A stretch of DNA of 64,000 nucleotides from Micropterus salmoides (taxonomy: Eukaryota; Chordata; Actinopteri; Centrarchiformes; Centrarchidae), in the NCBI RefSeq assembly GCF_014851395.1, contig NW_024044459.1, forward strand, positions 7,167,100 to 7,231,099, given 5' to 3'. The notes under the pieces were generated by a model. It saw only the letters and a program-made list of their open reading frames with translations. It searched no databases and was not told the DNA's origin. Positions 9,030 to 21,864 of the stretch are shown here, piece after piece (the first letter of the stretch is position 1; each line of letters opens with the position of its first letter). The translations under genes and the position numbers were made by a program.

Positions 9030-9255
9030 GCAGCTGTGTGCTGGCTTTTTTTTTTTTTTTTACTGGACTCCAAAATCTAGCTCATTTTACGTAGTTTTAA
9101 ACTGGATAGCTCAAGTACATTTTCCTGCGTCAGGCCCCATACTTTCCGACTAACCTATCATTTGACCGGCGCCCCCCACATATGTCTATGACAAACGAGA
9201 CCACTGCCGTTTGTAATCACTGAGGACAAAGCGGGTCTCAGTGCTCAAGTGCGCA

Positions 9256-9328
9256 GGGCTAGTGGCGCAATGGATAACGCGTCTGACTACGGATCAGAAG
9301 ATTCTAGGTTCGACTCCTGGCTAGCTCG
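9256..9328 (+). tRNA. tRNA-Arg-ACG: tRNA-Arg(ACG)
   Basis: Unit 3. The gene is unchanged; the leader has lost one G ('ctcagtgctc'). Confidence 0.95.
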
Positions 9329-10529
9329 TTGTGACCTTTAGCTTGTAAATCACTCAAGCTTCAACTGCAACATTCTGTCTCTATATACTGTGAATCAAAG
9401 AACATTTACATGTGAATGGAGCCAAATCAAAGAACAGGCCTCCCAGCGGCAATGATCGGGATCCAAGCGAATCGAGAAAAAGGCAACGTTTGACATTTTC
9501 AGAGGAGACGAACAGATGCAGATCACTTAAGAGATTAAAGTGATGACACAATTTGGACTTTGAGATAATTGCGGAAACGCAAACTTGATTTTTACAGCAT
9601 CACTTTGAGATCAGAGAGTGTAATTTCATGTACCTGACTACTGGGTGAAATGTTCAACCCAGCTGCGACATTTTGTCTTTCCAAGATTTAAAGTTTAAGC
9701 TGCACAAACACTTGATTTACGGGTATTAGGGACGTCACGTGTGCCAGACCCGGATAGTTTTGTCAGTTAAAACGTAAAACGCTTACAACAGTCAAGATGT
9801 TGGTGAGAAAATTCTAAAATAAATCATGCATCTTTCTGCCGGTTTTGGGTGTGTTGTGAAATATTTTGGTGGCATTTGATCCAAAGCTGAGTTAAAAAGA
9901 AAATGTTGTTTATACTGTACAAGCTACAGCAAGATACCGAATATCACTGCAGACTCACCGTTTGACCAATCTGAAAACCCTTTGAAACACTTGATATCAG
10001 CCATCTGGAGAACGACTGTCGTGTTTGGTAGCTTTTGAAGAAAGACTTGTGGAGATGTAGATGTTAATTGAATTAGCATATTCTGAACAATATAGAGTGA
10101 CTGACTTCTGAATTGACCATCGGTTGCAGCGAAGCAAACGTAAGTCACAAATCAGTGGATGTGCTGAAAAGGTTTTTAGCTCTCTAGGACGTACGGATGG
10201 TTTTGTTCGATTTTTTGAAGTTAGGAATGAGAAATGTCTAGAAATATACATTTCTTGTAGTAAGCAACGGCCACTTTGCGCAATCATTACCAAATTTTAT
10301 ACATCAACTGAGTAGTGACCCGAGATCGTACAAACCGAATTTCGCTCGAATCCATCCATTACGAGGTATAAACCTTTTGCAAGTGTAGCGCCCCCTAGTG
10401 GAAGAATATCCCAAGACTGCTCTGCAAAGCTCGGGCCGAGCATCTGAGCAGACGCATCAAGTTTGGTAACAATAGCTTAAGCCAATTTTGATCTACGGGT
10501 ATTTATGTAAACTCACGGCCGTTCAAGTG

Positions 10530-10601
10530 ACCGTGATCGTATAGTGGTTAGTACTCTGCGTTGTGGCCGCAGCAACCCCGGTTCGAATCCGGGTCACGGC
10601 A
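10530..10601 (+). tRNA. tRNA-His-GTG: tRNA-His(GTG), A1 form
   Basis: Unit 4, first position; unchanged. Confidence 0.93.
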
Positions 10602-11462
10602 GCAGCTGTGTGCTGGCTTTTTTTTTTTTTTTTTTACTGGACTCCAAAATCTAGCTCATTTTACGTAGTTTTAAACTGGATAGCTCAAGTACATTTTCCT
10701 GCGTACAAAAGTAAAAATTTATGAGAAAACACAGATTGACGTATCAAAATTCTTTAGATAACTTTTGATCGGCGACGTCCACAGATGATCCTGCCAAAGT
10801 TTCAGGTCGATTGGCGAAACCGCCTGGGACGAGTTTGCAACAATAGGTTTTAGAGCAAATAGATAAAAAGTCAGAGTACAGTACTGAAAGAAGGTCGACT
10901 CTAAACGAAGCCGTTTTCGAAATAATTGCAAAAAGGCAAAGTCGATTGTTATAGCGCCACCATGAGGTCTATGAGGAACTTTTTCTTTCTTCTTTTTTTT
11001 TTTTGCCTGAGCAGTGGGTGGAATTTGCAACCTACTAGCCAATTTTGGTGAGTTTTCGTCCAGCAGTTTTTGCTGCCCAAACACTTTTAGCGGAGAGAAA
11101 GAAGAAAGAAGAAGAAGAAAAGAAGAAGAAAACCAATAGGGCCCCAGAAGCTTCGCTGCTTGGATCCCTAAAAACTGGACCATCAACATGTGGTAAAAGG
11201 TGTCTGAGCCCTTCACATCGGTCCCTCACAGAAACAAACAGCCTAATCTTGTGTTTAGTGTTACTTGCTCATCATACTTCTTTGAATGACAAAATCTGTC
11301 CATTAGGACATAAAAAACAGTGTTACGTAAACAATCCATGGAAATTGACTGTCTGTTGTCACACAACATTCAGGAAACCCATACAAATAAAAGAGAAGAA
11401 TATTTGCTATTCAGAGCTGAAACTAGTCTCTCCCAACACACAGGCGCCCGGCCGTGCAAGTG

Positions 11463-11534
11463 GCCGTGATCGTATAGTGGTTAGTACTCTGCGTTGTGGC
11501 CGCAGCAACCCCGGTTCGAATCCGGGTCACGGCA
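11463..11534 (+). tRNA. tRNA-His-GTG: tRNA-His(GTG), G1 form
   Basis: Unit 4, second position; unchanged. Confidence 0.96.
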
Positions 11535-11762
11535 GCAGCTGTGTGCTGGCTTTTTTTTTTTTTTTTTACTGGACTCCAAAATCTAGCTCATTTTACGTAG
11601 TTTTAAACTGGATAGCTCAAGTACATTTTCCTGCGTCAGGCCCCATACTTTCCGACTAACCTATCATTTGACCGGCGCCCCCCACATATGTCTATGACAA
11701 ACGAGACCACTGCCGTTTGTAATCACTGAGGACAAAGCGGGTCTCAGGTGCTCAAGTGCGCA

Positions 11763-11835
11763 GGGCTAGTGGCGCAATGGATAACGCGTCTGACTACGGA
11801 TCAGAAGATTCTAGGTTCGACTCCTGGCTAGCTCG
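11763..11835 (+). tRNA. tRNA-Arg-ACG: tRNA-Arg(ACG)
   Basis: Unit 4; unchanged. Confidence 0.95.
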
Positions 11836-13036
11836 TTGTGACCTTTAGCTTGTAAATCACTCAAGCTTCAACTGCAACATTCTGTCTCTATATACTGTGA
11901 ATCAAAGAACATTTACATGTGAATGGAGCCAAATCAAAGAACAGGCCTCCCAGCGGCAATGATCGGGATCCAAGCGAATCGAGAAAAAGGCAACGTTTGA
12001 CATTTTCAGAGGAGACGAACAGATGCAGATCACTTAAGAGATTAAAGTGATGACACAATTTGGACTTTGAGATAATTGCGGAAACGCAAACTTGATTTTT
12101 ACAGCATCACTTTGAGATCAGAGAGTGTAATTTCATGTACCTGACTACTGGGTGAAATGTTCAACCCAGCTGCGACATTTTGTCTTTCCAAGATTTAAAG
12201 TTTAAGCTGCACAAACACTTGATTTACGGGTATTAGGGACGTCACGTGTGCCAGACCCGGATAGTTTTGTCAGTTAAAACGTAAAACGCTTACAACAGTC
12301 AAGATGTTGGTGAGAAAATTCTAAAATAAATCATGCATCTTTCTGCCGGTTTTGGGTGTGTTGTGAAATATTTTGGTGGCATTTGATCCAAAGCTGAGTT
12401 AAAAAGAAAATGTTGTTTATACTGTACAAGCTACAGCAAGATACCGAATATCACTGCAGACTCACCGTTTGACCAATCTGAAAACCCTTTGAAACACTTG
12501 ATATCAGCCATCTGGAGAACGACTGTCGTGTTTGGTAGCTTTTGAAGAAAGACTTGTGGAGATGTAGATGTTAATTGAATTAGCATATTCTGAACAATAT
12601 AGAGTGACTGACTTCTGAATTGACCATCGGTTGCAGCGAAGCAAACGTAAGTCACAAATCAGTGGATGTGCTGAAAAGGTTTTTAGCTCTCTAGGACGTA
12701 CGGATGGTTTTGTTCGATTTTTTGAAGTTAGGAATGAGAAATGTCTAGAAATATACATTTCTTGTAGTAAGCAACGGCCACTTTGCGCAATCATTACCAA
12801 ATTTTATACATCAACTGAGTAGTGACCCGAGATCGTACAAACCGAATTTCGCTCGAATCCATCCATTACGAGGTATAAACCTTTTGCAAGTGTAGCGCCC
12901 CCTAGTGGAAGAATATCCCAAGACTGCTCTGCAAAGCTCGGGCCGAGCATCTGAGCAGACGCATCAAGTTTGGTAACAATAGCTTAAGCCAATTTTGATC
13001 TACGGGTATTTATGTAAACTCACGGCCGTTCAAGTG

Positions 13037-13108
13037 ACCGTGATCGTATAGTGGTTAGTACTCTGCGTTGTGGCCGCAGCAACCCCGGTTCGAATCCGGG
13101 TCACGGCA
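13037..13108 (+). tRNA. tRNA-His-GTG: tRNA-His(GTG), A1 form
   Basis: Unit 5, first position; unchanged. Confidence 0.93.
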
Positions 13109-13969
13109 GCAGCTGTGTGCTGGCTTTTTTTTTTTTTTTTTACTGGACTCCAAAATCTAGCTCATTTTACGTAGTTTTAAACTGGATAGCTCAAGTACAT
13201 TTTCCTGCGTACAAAAGTAAAAATTTATGAGAAAACACAGATTGACGTATCAAAATTCTTTAGATAACTTTTGATCGGCGACGTCCACAGATGATCCTGC
13301 CAAAGTTTCAGGTCGATTGGCGAAACCGCCTGGGACGAGTTTGCAACAATAGGTTTTAGAGCAAATAGATAAAAAGTCAGAGTACAGTACTGAAAGAAGG
13401 TCGACTCTAAACGAAGCCGTTTTCGAAATAATTGCAAAAAGGCAAAGTCGATTGTTATAGCGCCACCATGAGGTCTATGAGGAACTTTTTCTTTCTTCTT
13501 TTTTTTTTTTTGCCTGAGCAGTGGGTGGAATTTGCAACCTACTAGCCAATTTTGGTGAGTTTTCGTCCAGCAGTTTTTGCTGCCCAAACACTTTTAGCGG
13601 AGAGAAAGAAGAAAGAAGAAGAAGAAAAGAAGAAGAAAACCAATAGGGCCCCAGAAGCTTCGCTGCTTGGATCCCTAAAAACTGGACCATCAACATGTGG
13701 TAAAAGGTGTCTGAGCCCTTCACATCGGTCCCTCACAGAAACAAACAGCCTAATCTTGTGTTTAGTGTTACTTGCTCATCATACTTCTTTGAATGACAAA
13801 ATCTGTCCATTAGGACATAAAAAACAGTGTTACGTAAACAATCCATGGAAATTGACTGTCTGTTGTCACACAACATTCAGGAAACCCATACAAATAAAAG
13901 AGAAGAATATTTGCTATTCAGAGCTGAAACTAGTCTCTCCCAACACACAGGCGCCCGGCCGTGCAAGTG

Positions 13970-14041
13970 GCCGTGATCGTATAGTGGTTAGTACTCTGCG
14001 TTGTGGCCGCAGCAACCCCGGTTCGAATCCGGGTCACGGCA
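13970..14041 (+). tRNA. tRNA-His-GTG: tRNA-His(GTG), G1 form
   Basis: Unit 5, second position; unchanged. Confidence 0.96.
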
Positions 14042-14269
14042 GCAGCTGTGTGCTGGCTTTTTTTTTTTTTTTTTACTGGACTCCAAAATCTAGCTCATTT
14101 TACGTAGTTTTAAACTGGATAGCTCAAGTACATTTTCCTGCGTCAGGCCCCATACTTTCCGACTAACCTATCATTTGACCGGCGCCCCCCACATATGTCT
14201 ATGACAAACGAGACCACTGCCGTTTGTAATCACTGAGGACAAAGCGGGTCTCAGGTGCTCAAGTGCGCA

Positions 14270-14342
14270 GGGCTAGTGGCGCAATGGATAACGCGTCTGA
14301 CTACGGATCAGAAGATTCTAGGTTCGACTCCTGGCTAGCTCG
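14270..14342 (+). tRNA. tRNA-Arg-ACG: tRNA-Arg(ACG)
   Basis: Unit 5; unchanged. Confidence 0.95.
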
Positions 14343-15543
14343 TTGTGACCTTTAGCTTGTAAATCACTCAAGCTTCAACTGCAACATTCTGTCTCTATAT
14401 ACTGTGAATCAAAGAACATTTACATGTGAATGGAGCCAAATCAAAGAACAGGCCTCCCAGCGGCAATGATCGGGATCCAAGCGAATCGAGAAAAAGGCAA
14501 CGTTTGACATTTTCAGAGGAGACGAACAGATGCAGATCACTTAAGAGATTAAAGTGATGACACAATTTGGACTTTGAGATAATTGCGGAAACGCAAACTT
14601 GATTTTTACAGCATCACTTTGAGATCAGAGAGTGTAATTTCATGTACCTGACTACTGGGTGAAATGTTCAACCCAGCTGCGACATTTTGTCTTTCCAAGA
14701 TTTAAAGTTTAAGCTGCACAAACACTTGATTTACGGGTATTAGGGACGTCACGTGTGCCAGACCCGGATAGTTTTCTCAGTTAAAACGTAAAACGCTTAC
14801 AACAGTCAAGATGTTGGTGAGAAAATTCTAAAATAAATCATGCATCTTTCTGCCGGTTTTGGGTGTGTTGTGAAATATTTTGGTGGCATTTGATCCAAAG
14901 CTGAGTTAAAAAGAAAATGTTGTTTATACTGTACAAGCTACAGCAAGATACCGAATATCACTGCAGACTCACCGTTTGACCAATCTGAAAACCCTTTGAA
15001 ACACTTGATATCAGCCATCTGGAGAACGACTGTCGTGTTTGGTAGCTTTTGAAGAAAGACTTGTGGAGATGTAGATGTTAATTGAATTAGCATATTCTGA
15101 ACAATATAGAGTGACTGACTTCTGAATTGACCATCGGTTGCAGCGAAGCAAACGTAAGTCACAAATCAGTGGATGTGCTGAAAAGGTTTTTAGCTCTCTA
15201 GGACGTACGGATGGTTTTGTTCGATTTTTTGAAGTTAGGAATGAGAAATGTCTAGAAATATACATTTCTTGTAGTAAGCAACGGCCACTTTGCGCAATCA
15301 TTACCAAATTTTATACATCAACTGAGTAGTGACCCGAGATCGTACAAACCGAATTTCGCTCGAATCCATCCATTACGAGGTATAAACCTTTTGCAAGTGT
15401 AGCGCCCCCTAGTGGAAGAATATCCCAAGACTGCTCTGCAAAGCTCGGGCCGAGCATCTGAGCAGACGCATCAAGTTTGGTAACAATAGCTTAAGCCAAT
15501 TTTGATCTACGGGTATTTATGTAAACTCACGGCCGTTCAAGTG

Positions 15544-15615
15544 ACCGTGATCGTATAGTGGTTAGTACTCTGCGTTGTGGCCGCAGCAACCCCGGTTCGA
15601 ATCCGGGTCACGGCA
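15544..15615 (+). tRNA. tRNA-His-GTG: tRNA-His(GTG), A1 form
   Basis: Unit 6, first position; unchanged. Confidence 0.93.
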
Positions 15616-16476
15616 GCAGCTGTGTGCTGGCTTTTTTTTTTTTTTTTTACTGGACTCCAAAATCTAGCTCATTTTACGTAGTTTTAAACTGGATAGCTCA
15701 AGTACATTTTCCTGCGTACAAAAGTAAAAATTTATGAGAAAACACAGATTGACGTATCAAAATTCTTTAGATAACTTTTGATCGGCGACGTCCACAGATG
15801 ATCCTGCCAAAGTTTCAGGTCGATTGGCGAAACCGCCTGGGACGAGTTTGCAACAATAGGTTTTAGAGCAAATAGATAAAAAGTCAGAGTACAGTACTGA
15901 AAGAAGGTCGACTCTAAACGAAGCCGTTTTCGAAATAATTGCAAAAAGGCAAAGTCGATTGTTATAGCGCCACCATGAGGTCTATGAGGAACTTTTTCTT
16001 TCTTCTTTTTTTTTTTTTGCCTGAGCAGTGGGTGGAATTTGCAACCTACTAGCCAATTTTGGTGAGTTTTCGTCCAGCAGTTTTTGCTGCCCAAACACTT
16101 TTAGCGGAGAGAAAGAAGAAAGAAGAAGAAGAAAAGAAGAAGAAAACCAATAGGGCCCCAGAAGCTTCGCTGCTTGGATCCCTAAAAACTGGACCATCAA
16201 CATGTGGTAAAAGGTGTCTGAGCCCTTCACATCGGTCCCTCACAGAAACAAACAGCCTAATCTTGTGTTTAGTGTTACTTGCTCATCATACTTCTTTGAA
16301 TGACAAAATCTGTCCATTAGGACATAAAAAACAGTGTTACGTAAACAATCCATGGAAATTGACTGTCTGTTGTCACACAACATTCAGGAAACCCATACAA
16401 ATAAAAGAGAAGAATATTTGCTATTCAGAGCTGAAACTAGTCTCTCCCAACACACAGGCGCCCGGCCGTGCAAGTG

Positions 16477-16548
16477 GCCGTGATCGTATAGTGGTTAGTA
16501 CTCTGCGTTGTGGCCGCAGCAACCCCGGTTCGAATCCGGGTCACGGCA
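16477..16548 (+). tRNA. tRNA-His-GTG: tRNA-His(GTG), G1 form
   Basis: Unit 6, second position; unchanged. Confidence 0.96.
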
Positions 16549-16777
16549 GCAGCTGTGTGCTGGCTTTTTTTTTTTTTTTTTTACTGGACTCCAAAATCTA
16601 GCTCATTTTACGTAGTTTTAAACTGGATAGCTCAAGTACATTTTCCTGCGTCAGGCCCCATACTTTCCGACTAACCTATCATTTGACCGGCGCCCCCCAC
16701 ATATGTCTATGACAAACGAGACCACTGCCGTTTGTAATCACTGAGGACAAAGCGGGTCTCAGGTGCTCAAGTGCGCA

Positions 16778-16850
16778 GGGCTAGTGGCGCAATGGATAAC
16801 GCGTCTGACTACGGATCAGAAGATTCTAGGTTCGACTCCTGGCTAGCTCG
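16778..16850 (+). tRNA. tRNA-Arg-ACG: tRNA-Arg(ACG)
   Basis: Unit 6; unchanged. Confidence 0.95.
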
Positions 16851-18051
16851 TTGTGACCTTTAGCTTGTAAATCACTCAAGCTTCAACTGCAACATTCTGT
16901 CTCTATATACTGTGAATCAAAGAACATTTACATGTGAATGGAGCCAAATCAAAGAACAGGCCTCCCAGCGGCAATGATCGGGATCCAAGCGAATCGAGAA
17001 AAAGGCAACGTTTGACATTTTCAGAGGAGACGAACAGATGCAGATCACTTAAGAGATTAAAGTGATGACACAATTTGGACTTTGAGATAATTGCGGAAAC
17101 GCAAACTTGATTTTTACAGCATCACTTTGAGATCAGAGAGTGTAATTTCATGTACCTGACTACTGGGTGAAATGTTCAACCCAGCTGCGACATTTTGTCT
17201 TTCCAAGATTTAAAGTTTAAGCTGCACAAACACTTGATTTACGGGTATTAGGGACGTCACGTGTGCCAGACCCGGATAGTTTTGTCAGTTAAAACGTAAA
17301 ACGCTTACAACAGTCAAGATGTTGGTGAGAAAATTCTAAAATAAATCATGCATCTTTCTGCCGGTTTTGGGTGTGTTGTGAAATATTTTGGTGGCATTTG
17401 ATCCAAAGCTGAGTTAAAAAGAAAATGTTGTTTATACTGTACAAGCTACAGCAAGATACCGAATATCACTGCAGACTCACCGTTTGACCAATCTGAAAAC
17501 CCTTTGAAACACTTGATATCAGCCATCTGGAGAACGACTGTCGTGTTTGGTAGCTTTTGAAGAAAGACTTGTGGAGATGTAGATGTTAATTGAATTAGCA
17601 TATTCTGAACAATATAGAGTGACTGACTTCTGAATTGACCATCGGTTGCAGCGAAGCAAACGTAAGTCACAAATCAGTGGATGTGCTGAAAAGGTTTTTA
17701 GCTCTCTAGGACGTACGGATGGTTTTGTTCGATTTTTTGAAGTTAGGAATGAGAAATGTCTAGAAATATACATTTCTTGTAGTAAGCAACGGCCACTTTG
17801 CGCAATCATTACCAAATTTTATACATCAACTGAGTAGTGACCCGAGATCGTACAAACCGAATTTCGCTCGAATCCATCCATTACGAGGTATAAACCTTTT
17901 GCAAGTGTAGCGCCCCCTAGTGGAAGAATATCCCAAGACTGCTCTGCAAAGCTCGGGCCGAGCATCTGAGCAGACGCATCAAGTTTGGTAACAATAGCTT
18001 AAGCCAATTTTGATCTACGGGTATTTATGTAAACTCACGGCCGTTCAAGTG

Positions 18052-18123
18052 ACCGTGATCGTATAGTGGTTAGTACTCTGCGTTGTGGCCGCAGCAACCC
18101 CGGTTCGAATCCGGGTCACGGCA
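18052..18123 (+). tRNA. tRNA-His-GTG: tRNA-His(GTG), A1 form
   Basis: Unit 7, first position; unchanged. Confidence 0.93.
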
Positions 18124-18984
18124 GCAGCTGTGTGCTGGCTTTTTTTTTTTTTTTTTACTGGACTCCAAAATCTAGCTCATTTTACGTAGTTTTAAACTGG
18201 ATAGCTCAAGTACATTTTCCTGCGTACAAAAGTAAAAATTTATGAGAAAACACAGATTGACGTATCAAAATTCTTTAGATAACTTTTGATCGGCGACGTC
18301 CACAGATGATCCTGCCAAAGTTTCAGGTCGATTGGCGAAACCGCCTGGGACGAGTTTGCAACAATAGGTTTTAGAGCAAATAGATAAAAAGTCAGAGTAC
18401 AGTACTGAAAGAAGGTCGACTCTAAACGAAGCCGTTTTCGAAATAATTGCAAAAAGGCAAAGTCGATTGTTATAGCGCCACCATGAGGTCTATGAGGAAC
18501 TTTTTCTTTCTTCTTTTTTTTTTTTTGCCTGAGCAGTGGGTGGAATTTGCAACCTACTAGCCAATTTTGGTGAGTTTTCGTCCAGCAGTTTTTGCTGCCC
18601 AAACACTTTTAGCGGAGAGAAAGAAGAAAGAAGAAGAAGAAAAGAAGAAGAAAACCAATAGGGCCCCAGAAGCTTCGCTGCTTGGATCCCTAAAAACTGG
18701 ACCATCAACATGTGGTAAAAGGTGTCTGAGCCCTTCACATCGGTCCCTCACAGAAACAAACAGCCTAATCTTGTGTTTAGTGTTACTTGCTCATCATACT
18801 TCTTTGAATGACAAAATCTGTCCATTAGGACATAAAAAACAGTGTTACGTAAACAATCCATGGAAATTGACTGTCTGTTGTCACACAACATTCAGGAAAC
18901 CCATACAAATAAAAGAGAAGAATATTTGCTATTCAGAGCTGAAACTAGTCTCTCCCAACACACAGGCGCCCGGCCGTGCAAGTG

Positions 18985-19056
18985 GCCGTGATCGTATAGT
19001 GGTTAGTACTCTGCGTTGTGGCCGCAGCAACCCCGGTTCGAATCCGGGTCACGGCA
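18985..19056 (+). tRNA. tRNA-His-GTG: tRNA-His(GTG), G1 form
   Basis: Unit 7, second position; unchanged. Confidence 0.96.
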
Positions 19057-19284
19057 GCAGCTGTGTGCTGGCTTTTTTTTTTTTTTTTTACTGGACTCCA
19101 AAATCTAGCTCATTTTACGTAGTTTTAAACTGGATAGCTCAAGTACATTTTCCTGCGTCAGGCCCCATACTTTCCGACTAACCTATCATTTGACCGGCGC
19201 CCCCCACATATGTCTATGACAAACGAGACCACTGCCGTTTGTAATCACTGAGGACAAAGCGGGTCTCAGGTGCTCAAGTGCGCA

Positions 19285-19357
19285 GGGCTAGTGGCGCAAT
19301 GGATAACGCGTCTGACTACGGATCAGAAGATTCTAGGTTCGACTCCTGGCTAGCTCG
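19285..19357 (+). tRNA. tRNA-Arg-ACG: tRNA-Arg(ACG)
   Basis: Unit 7; unchanged. Confidence 0.95.
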
Positions 19358-20558
19358 TTGTGACCTTTAGCTTGTAAATCACTCAAGCTTCAACTGCAAC
19401 ATTCTGTCTCTATATACTGTGAATCAAAGAACATTTACATGTGAATGGAGCCAAATCAAAGAACAGGCCTCCCAGCGGCAATGATCGGGATCCAAGCGAA
19501 TCGAGAAAAAGGCAACGTTTGACATTTTCAGAGGAGACGAACAGATGCAGATCACTTAAGAGATTAAAGTGATGACACAATTTGGACTTTGAGATAATTG
19601 CGGAAACGCAAACTTGATTTTTACAGCATCACTTTGAGATCAGAGAGTGTAATTTCATGTACCTGACTACTGGGTGAAATGTTCAACCCAGCTGCGACAT
19701 TTTGTCTTTCCAAGATTTAAAGTTTAAGCTGCACAAACACTTGATTTACGGGTATTAGGGACGTCACGTGTGCCAGACCCGGATAGTTTTCTCAGTTAAA
19801 ACGTAAAACGCTTACAACAGTCAAGATGTTGGTGAGAAAATTCTAAAATAAATCATGCATCTTTCTGCCGGTTTTGGGTGTGTTGTGAAATATTTTGGTG
19901 GCATTTGATCCAAAGCTGAGTTAAAAAGAAAATGTTGTTTATACTGTACAAGCTACAGCAAGATACCGAATATCACTGCAGACTCACCGTTTGACCAATC
20001 TGAAAACCCTTTGAAACACTTGATATCAGCCATCTGGAGAACGACTGTCGTGTTTGGTAGCTTTTGAAGAAAGACTTGTGGAGATGTAGATGTTAATTGA
20101 ATTAGCATATTCTGAACAATATAGAGTGACTGACTTCTGAATTGACCATCGGTTGCAGCGAAGCAAACGTAAGTCACAAATCAGTGGATGTGCTGAAAAG
20201 GTTTTTAGCTCTCTAGGACGTACGGATGGTTTTGTTCGATTTTTTGAAGTTAGGAATGAGAAATGTCTAGAAATATACATTTCTTGTAGTAAGCAACGGC
20301 CACTTTGCGCAATCATTACCAAATTTTATACATCAACTGAGTAGTGACCCGAGATCGTACAAACCGAATTTCGCTCGAATCCATCCATTACGAGGTATAA
20401 ACCTTTTGCAAGTGTAGCGCCCCCTAGTGGAAGAATATCCCAAGACTGCTCTGCAAAGCTCGGGCCGAGCATCTGAGCAGACGCATCAAGTTTGGTAACA
20501 ATAGCTTAAGCCAATTTTGATCTACGGGTATTTATGTAAACTCACGGCCGTTCAAGTG

Positions 20559-20630
20559 ACCGTGATCGTATAGTGGTTAGTACTCTGCGTTGTGGCCGCA
20601 GCAACCCCGGTTCGAATCCGGGTCACGGCA
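20559..20630 (+). tRNA. tRNA-His-GTG: tRNA-His(GTG), A1 form
   Basis: Unit 8, first position; unchanged. Confidence 0.93.
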
Positions 20631-21490
20631 GCAGCTGTGTGCTGGCTTTTTTTTTTTTTTTTTACTGGACTCCAAAATCTAGCTCATTTTACGTAGTTTT
20701 AAACTGGATAGCTCAAGTACATTTTCCTGCGTACAAAAGTAAAAATTTATGAGAAAACACAGATTGACGTATCAAAATTCTTTAGATAACTTTTGATCGG
20801 CGACGTCCACAGATGATCCTGCCAAAGTTTCAGGTCGATTGGCGAAACCGCCTGGGACGAGTTTGCAACAATAGGTTTTAGAGCAAATAGATAAAAAGTC
20901 AGAGTACAGTACTGAAAGAAGGTCGACTCTAAACGAAGCCGTTTTCGAAATAATTGCAAAAAGGCAAAGTCGATTGTTATAGCGCCACCATGAGGTCTAT
21001 GAGGAACTTTTTCTTTCTTCTTTTTTTTTTTTGCCTGAGCAGTGGGTGGAATTTGCAACCTACTAGCCAATTTTGGTGAGTTTTCGTCCAGCAGTTTTTG
21101 CTGCCCAAACACTTTTAGCGGAGAGAAAGAAGAAAGAAGAAGAAGAAAAGAAGAAGAAAACCAATAGGGCCCCAGAAGCTTCGCTGCTTGGATCCCTAAA
21201 AACTGGACCATCAACATGTGGTAAAAGGTGTCTGAGCCCTTCACATCGGTCCCTCACAGAAACAAACAGCCTAATCTTGTGTTTAGTGTTACTTGCTCAT
21301 CATACTTCTTTGAATGACAAAATCTGTCCATTAGGACATAAAAAACAGTGTTACGTAAACAATCCATGGAAATTGACTGTCTGTTGTCACACAACATTCA
21401 GGAAACCCATACAAATAAAAGAGAAGAATATTTGCTATTCAGAGCTGAAACTAGTCTCTCCCAACACACAGGCGCCCGGCCGTGCAAGTG

Positions 21491-21562
21491 GCCGTGATCG
21501 TATAGTGGTTAGTACTCTGCGTTGTGGCCGCAGCAACCCCGGTTCGAATCCGGGTCACGGCA
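21491..21562 (+). tRNA. tRNA-His-GTG: tRNA-His(GTG), G1 form
   Basis: Unit 8, second position; unchanged. Confidence 0.96.
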
Positions 21563-21791
21563 GCAGCTGTGTGCTGGCTTTTTTTTTTTTTTTTTTACTG
21601 GACTCCAAAATCTAGCTCATTTTACGTAGTTTTAAACTGGATAGCTCAAGTACATTTTCCTGCGTCAGGCCCCATACTTTCCGACTAACCTATCATTTGA
21701 CCGGCGCCCCCCACATATGTCTATGACAAACGAGACCACTGCCGTTTGTAATCACTGAGGACAAAGCGGGTCTCAGGTGCTCAAGTGCGCA

Positions 21792-21864
21792 GGGCTAGTG
21801 GCGCAATGGATAACGCGTCTGACTACGGATCAGAAGATTCTAGGTTCGACTCCTGGCTAGCTCG
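21792..21864 (+). tRNA. tRNA-Arg-ACG: tRNA-Arg(ACG)
   Basis: Unit 8; unchanged. Confidence 0.95.

Larger units (their letters stand above)
6827..9328 (+). repeat. Array unit 3 (long type, two His)
   Basis: Private differences include 'ttcgatttttgaag' (one T fewer, near 7710), 'gcacaatc' for 'gcgcaatc' (near 7776) and loss of two bases in 'gtcacaacattc' (near 8866). Confidence 0.95.
9329..11835 (+). repeat. Array unit 4 (long type, two His)
   Basis: First unit of the standard 2507-bp length; a good reference for the repeat consensus. Confidence 0.97.
11836..14342 (+). repeat. Array unit 5 (long type, two His)
   Basis: 2507 bp; carries the G allele at the 'gtttt[g/c]tcag' marker (near 12269). 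Confidence 0.97.
14343..16850 (+). repeat. Array unit 6 (long type, two His)
   Basis: 2508 bp; carries the C allele at the 'gtttt[g/c]tcag' marker (near 14776), between G-allele units 5 and 7. Confidence 0.97.
16851..19357 (+). repeat. Array unit 7 (long type, two His)
   Basis: 2507 bp; G allele at the marker (near 17284). Confidence 0.97.
19358..21864 (+). repeat. Array unit 8 (long type, two His)
   Basis: 2507 bp; first of six consecutive units (8 to 13) with the C allele at the marker (near 19791). Confidence 0.97.
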
